Positions 6,538-9,469 of a stretch of 9,469 nucleotides of DNA are shown piece after piece. The position numbers were made by a program, and so were the translations under genes. Each line of letters starts with the position of its first letter. Position 1 is the stretch's first letter. A model generated the notes under the pieces. It saw nothing but the letters and a program-made list of their open reading frames with translations, had not been told where the DNA came from and made no database searches. Source of the stretch: an uncultured Prevotella sp. Lineage in GTDB: Bacteria; Bacteroidota; Bacteroidia; Bacteroidales; Bacteroidaceae. Where the stretch lies: positions 1 through 9,469 of the forward strand of contig CAKPRX010000084.1 in NCBI GenBank assembly GCA_934183135.1. Reading direction: 5' to 3'.

Positions 6538-6567
6538 TCAAAATTGCGAGCGTGGCCGCAATTTTGA
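6538..6567. repeat. 11-bp perfect inverted repeat in the rlmD/ppdK divergent promoter region
   Basis: TCAAAATTGCG (6538-6548) and CGCAATTTTGA (6557-6567) are exact reverse complements with an 8-base spacer. The repeat lies between the two divergent promoters, about 34 bases from the rlmD -7 box and 40 bases upstream of the ppdK -33 element. No T-run follows on either strand, so an operator is more likely than a terminator. The target regulator is unknown. Confidence 0.5.
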
Positions 6568-6606
6568 AAAAATGTAATCTCTACATGGCATATTTTCGTG
6601 GAAATG

Positions 6607-6638
6607 CTTGCGGGAATAGCAAAAATAGCCTATCTTTG
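6607..6638 (+). promoter_or_regulatory. Bacteroidota-type promoter of ppdK
   Basis: CTTG (6607-6610) is followed by 20 bases and then TATCTTTG (6631-6638), a full match to the -7 consensus TAnnTTTG with a good -33 TTG. The implied start of transcription is near 6645, giving a leader of about 33 AT-rich bases. This also argues against any ppdK start codon upstream of 6678. Confidence 0.8.
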
Positions 6639-6677
6639 CAAGAAAGTCATACAAAATATTTTGAAACTTTGATAACT

Positions 6678-9398
6678 ATGAATGAGAAAAGAGTCTATAC
6701 TTTTGGCAATGGTAAGGCCGAAGGTAATGCAAAGATGAGAGAGGAGCTCGGAGGCAAGGGCGCTAACCTTGCTGAGATGAACCTCATTGGTGTACCGGTT
6801 CCTCCTGGATTTACAATTACCACGGGCTGTTGTAATGAATACTATAAGGTAGGCCAGGACAAGATCAAGGAAATGCTGGACGCAGAGGTGACAGCTGCCG
6901 TGAAACACATCGAGGGATTGATGAACTCTAAGTTTGGGGATGTTCAGAACCCGCTTTTGGTGAGCGTACGCTCGGGTGCCCGTGCGTCTATGCCCGGTAT
7001 GATGGACACCATCCTCAACCTGGGTCTTAATGACGAGGTGGCCGAGGGACTGGTACGCAAGACCAACAACCCACACTTCGTTTACGATTCGTATCGCCGC
7101 TTCGTACAGATGTACGGCGATGTGGTGCTCGAGATGAAGCCGGTAAACAAGGAAGACATCGACCCGTTCGAGGAGATTATCGAGAACGTCAAGGCCGAAC
7201 GCGGCGTTAAGCTGGACAAGGACCTGTCGGTCGAGGAACTGAAGAAACTGGTACAGCTGTTCAAGGCCGCCATCAAGGAGCGTACAGGCCACGACTTCCC
7301 GAACGATCCTATCGAGCAGCTGTGGGGTGCCATCTGCGCCGTGTTCCGCAGCTGGATGAACGAGCGTGCCATCCTGTACCGTAAGATGGAGGGTATTCCT
7401 GACGAGTGGGGCACCGCTGTAAGCGTGATGGCCATGGTGTTCGGCAATATGGGCGATACCAGCGCGACGGGTGTATGCTTCAGCCGTGATGCCGGAAATG
7501 GTGAGAACGTGTTCAACGGAGAGTATCTCGTCAATGCGCAGGGCGAGGACGTGGTAGCCGGCATCCGTACACCGCAGCAGATTACCAAGCTGGGATCGCA
7601 GCGCTGGGCTGAGCGTGCCGGCATTAGCGAGGAAGAGCGTGCCAGCAAGTATCCCTCTATGGAGGAGGCTATGCCCGAGATATACAAGCAGCTCAACGAC
7701 CTGCAGGAGAAGCTGGAGAACCACTATCGCGATATGCAGGATATGGAGTTCACCGTACAGGAGGGCAAACTCTGGTTCCTCCAGACACGTAACGGTAAGC
7801 GCACGGGTACGGCTATGGTCAAGATAGCTATCGACTTGCTGCACGAGGGCATGATAGACGAGAAGACAGCCATCATGCGCTGTGAGCCACAGAAGCTGGA
7901 CGAGCTGCTGCACCCTGTATTTGACAAGCTGGCGCTGCAGAAGGCTAAGGTTATCACACAGGGCCTGCCCGCATCGCCGGGTGCCGCATGTGGCCAGATA
8001 GTCTTCCACGCCGATGATGCCCAGAAGTGGCATGCCGATGGACACCGTGTCATCATGGTGCGTATCGAGACCAGTCCTGAGGACTTGGCAGGTATGGCGT
8101 CGGCCGAGGGCATCCTCACCGCACGTGGCGGTATGACTTCGCATGCTGCTGTGGTGGCTCGCGGTATGGGCAAGTGCTGTGTATCGGGTGCCGGCAGCAT
8201 CAACGTAGACTACAAGGCTAAGACCGTTGAAATATACGGCGTAGTATATAAGGAGGGCGATTACATATCGCTCAACGGCTCAACTGGCCAGGTATATGCC
8301 GGCGAGGTTCCCACCAAGGCTGCTGAGCTGAGTGGCGACTTCAAGGAGCTGATGGATCTCTGCGACAAGTACACCAAGCTGCAGGTTCGTACCAATGCCG
8401 ATACGCCGCACGATGCCAGCGTGGCCCGTGCTTTCGGCGCCAAAGGTATCGGTCTTACCCGTACAGAGCACATGTTCTTCGAGGACAAGAAGATAGTTGC
8501 TATGCGCGAGATGATACTGGCCGACAGCGCCGAGGGCCGCGAGAAGGCTTTGGGCAAACTGCTGCCTTATCAGAAGGCCGACTTCAAGGGTATCCTGGAG
8601 GCCATGGATGGCTGTCCTGTTAATATCCGTCTGCTCGACCCGCCTCTCCACGAGTTCGTGCCTCACGATCTGGCTGGTCAGGAGGTTATGGCTAAGGAGA
8701 TGGGCGTAGATGTGGCTACTATCAAGCGCCGCGTTGAGAGCCTGGCAGAGAATAACCCCATGCTGGGTCATCGTGGATGCCGTCTGGGTATCACATTCCC
8801 GGAGATTACGGCCATGCAGACCCGTGCTATCCTCTCGGCAGCCTGCGAGCTGAAGAAGGAAGGCAAGCATCCTATGCCCGAGATTATGGTTCCGCTGATC
8901 GGTACGCTCAACGAGTTTAAGCAGCAGAAGGGTATTATCCTGAAGGCTGCCGAGGAGGTATTCGAGGAGTATGGCGAGAAGATAGAGTTTGAGATTGGTA
9001 CCATGATAGAGATTCCGCGTGCCGCGCTTACCGCCGACCGCATTGCTGAGGAGGCTGAGTACTTCAGCTTCGGTACCAACGACCTTACACAGATGACATT
9101 TGGCTACAGCCGCGATGACATCGCCAGCTTCCTGCCTGTATATCTGGAGAAGAAGATACTCAAGGTAGACCCATTCCAGGTTCTGGATCAGGAGGGTGTA
9201 GGCCAGCTCATCAAGATGGCCGTACAGAAGGGTCGCGCTGTGCGTCCTAACCTGCTTACCGGTATCTGTGGCGAGCATGGCGGTGAGCCCAGCTCGGTTA
9301 AGTTCTGTGCTAAGATAGGTCTTAACTACGCCAGCTGTTCTCCTTTCCGCGTGCCTATCGCCCGCTTGGCTGCGGCGCAGGCGGCGGTCGAAGAATAA
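6678..9398 (+). CDS. ppdK: Pyruvate, phosphate dikinase
   Basis: The enzyme reversibly converts pyruvate, ATP and phosphate to phosphoenolpyruvate, AMP and pyrophosphate in the cytosol, linking glycolysis and gluconeogenesis in anaerobes. From ATG 6678 it has 906 residues, a normal bacterial length. Residues 1-380 or so form the ATP-grasp-like nucleotide domain (LLVSVRSGARASMPGM at 93-108; LWFLQTRNGKRT at 365-376). The swivelling phosphohistidine domain has GGMTSHAAVVARG at 484-496, with phospho-carrier His489 and Thr487, the residue regulated by PDRP kinases in relatives. The C-terminal TIM barrel carries the PEP site: Arg595 (GLTRTEHMF), Arg651 (RLLDPP), Glu778 (MIEIP), Asp802 (FGTNDLTQ) and Cys864 (GICGEHGG). 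All catalytic residues are intact. The frame is open back to an ATG at 6492, but that extension of 62 residues does not resemble the family and runs through the promoter; 6678 gives MNEKRVYTFGNGKAEG, the expected N-terminus. A terminator follows directly. Confidence 0.97.
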   Translation: MNEKRVYTFGNGKAEGNAKMREELGGKGANLAEMNLIGVPVPPGFTITTGCCNEYYKVGQDKIKEMLDAEVTAAVKHIEGLMNSKFGDVQNPLLVSVRSGARASMPGMMDTILNLGLNDEVAEGLVRKTNNPHFVYDSYRRFVQMYGDVVLEMKPVNKEDIDPFEEIIENVKAERGVKLDKDLSVEELKKLVQLFKAAIKERTGHDFPNDPIEQLWGAICAVFRSWMNERAILYRKMEGIPDEWGTAVSVMAMVFGNMGDTSATGVCFSRDAGNGENVFNGEYLVNAQGEDVVAGIRTPQQITKLGSQRWAERAGISEEERASKYPSMEEAMPEIYKQLNDLQEKLENHYRDMQDMEFTVQEGKLWFLQTRNGKRTGTAMVKIAIDLLHEGMIDEKTAIMRCEPQKLDELLHPVFDKLALQKAKVITQGLPASPGAACGQIVFHADDAQKWHADGHRVIMVRIETSPEDLAGMASAEGILTARGGMTSHAAVVARGMGKCCVSGAGSINVDYKAKTVEIYGVVYKEGDYISLNGSTGQVYAGEVPTKAAELSGDFKELMDLCDKYTKLQVRTNADTPHDASVARAFGAKGIGLTRTEHMFFEDKKIVAMREMILADSAEGREKALGKLLPYQKADFKGILEAMDGCPVNIRLLDPPLHEFVPHDLAGQEVMAKEMGVDVATIKRRVESLAENNPMLGHRGCRLGITFPEITAMQTRAILSAACELKKEGKHPMPEIMVPLIGTLNEFKQQKGIILKAAEEVFEEYGEKIEFEIGTMIEIPRAALTADRIAEEAEYFSFGTNDLTQMTFGYSRDDIASFLPVYLEKKILKVDPFQVLDQEGVGQLIKMAVQKGRAVRPNLLTGICGEHGGEPSSVKFCAKIGLNYASCSPFRVPIARLAAAQAAVEE

Positions 9399-9424
9399 GG
9401 CGTTAGTCCGTTAAATACAAGGAG

Positions 9425-9466
9425 TTAGGCTGTAAGCCCCGATAGACAAAGGGGTTTACAGCCTAA
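9425..9466 (+). terminator. Terminator hairpin of ppdK
   Basis: TTAGGCTGTAAGCCCC (9425-9440) pairs along all 16 bases with GGGGTTTACAGCCTAA (9451-9466), with one G-U pair and a 10-base loop. It starts 26 bases after the ppdK stop. Only three bases (GTT) follow before the window ends, so the expected T-run cannot be checked. Confidence 0.7.
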
Positions 9467-9469
9467 GTT

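Noticed and set aside
6492..6677. Upstream extension of the ppdK reading frame to ATG 6492
   Set aside because: The 62 extra residues do not look like the family, and the region holds the inverted repeat and a consensus promoter whose start point lies inside the extension; ATG 6678 gives the expected N-terminus.
6630..8144. 504-residue open frame on the minus strand
   Set aside because: It lies wholly opposite ppdK, whose catalytic motifs prove the plus strand is coding; the His/Leu-rich translation is typical of an antisense shadow.
8280..9278. 332-residue open frame on the minus strand
   Set aside because: Antisense to the ppdK PEP-binding barrel, with no domain character.
1..9469. CRISPR array, tRNA, rRNA, insertion sequence or defence genes
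   Set aside because: I looked on both strands and found no regularly spaced repeats, cloverleaf with CCA-end features, transposase motifs or defence-family motifs.

Overview
The window looks like the chromosome of a Bacteroidales bacterium, most likely a member of the Prevotellaceae. The protein sequences have a Bacteroidota character. There are no convincing Shine-Dalgarno sites. Three gene starts are preceded by the Bacteroidota sigma-factor -7 box (TAnnTTTG), in two cases with a TTG/TTTG element 20 bases further upstream. The genus assignment is an impression, not a computed result.

Layout: positions 1-1370 (minus) hold the first 456 residues of a fused dihydroorotate-dehydrogenase-B-type/NfnA-like NAD(P)- and FAD-binding domain joined to a GltD/NfnB-like domain, cut by the window edge. 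A strong terminator-like hairpin (1391-1434) separates it from serS (1447-2736, minus), which has its own promoter at about 2773-2804. A stretch of about 1.05 kb (2816-3866) follows with no convincing gene. It holds one weak 99-residue ORF, three copies of a TGTATA-N2-TATACA palindrome, a perfect 19-bp hairpin with a competing third arm, and a T-rich tract. Then come an outer-membrane porin of the OprO/OprP type (3867-4994, minus) and an RlmD-type 23S rRNA uracil-C5 methyltransferase (5035-6477, minus), 40 bases apart. A 200-base divergent promoter region (6478-6677) separates these from ppdK, pyruvate phosphate dikinase (6678-9398, plus), which is followed by a 16-bp terminator stem cut at the window end.

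The genes are mostly housekeeping: tRNA charging, rRNA modification, pyruvate/PEP interconversion, electron transfer or glutamate synthesis, and outer-membrane permeability. They do not form one pathway. I see no defence system, mobile-element gene, CRISPR array, tRNA or rRNA. The only part not explained by ordinary genes is the structured noncoding block at about 3170-3730, which I suspect is a dispersed intergenic repeat or regulatory region.
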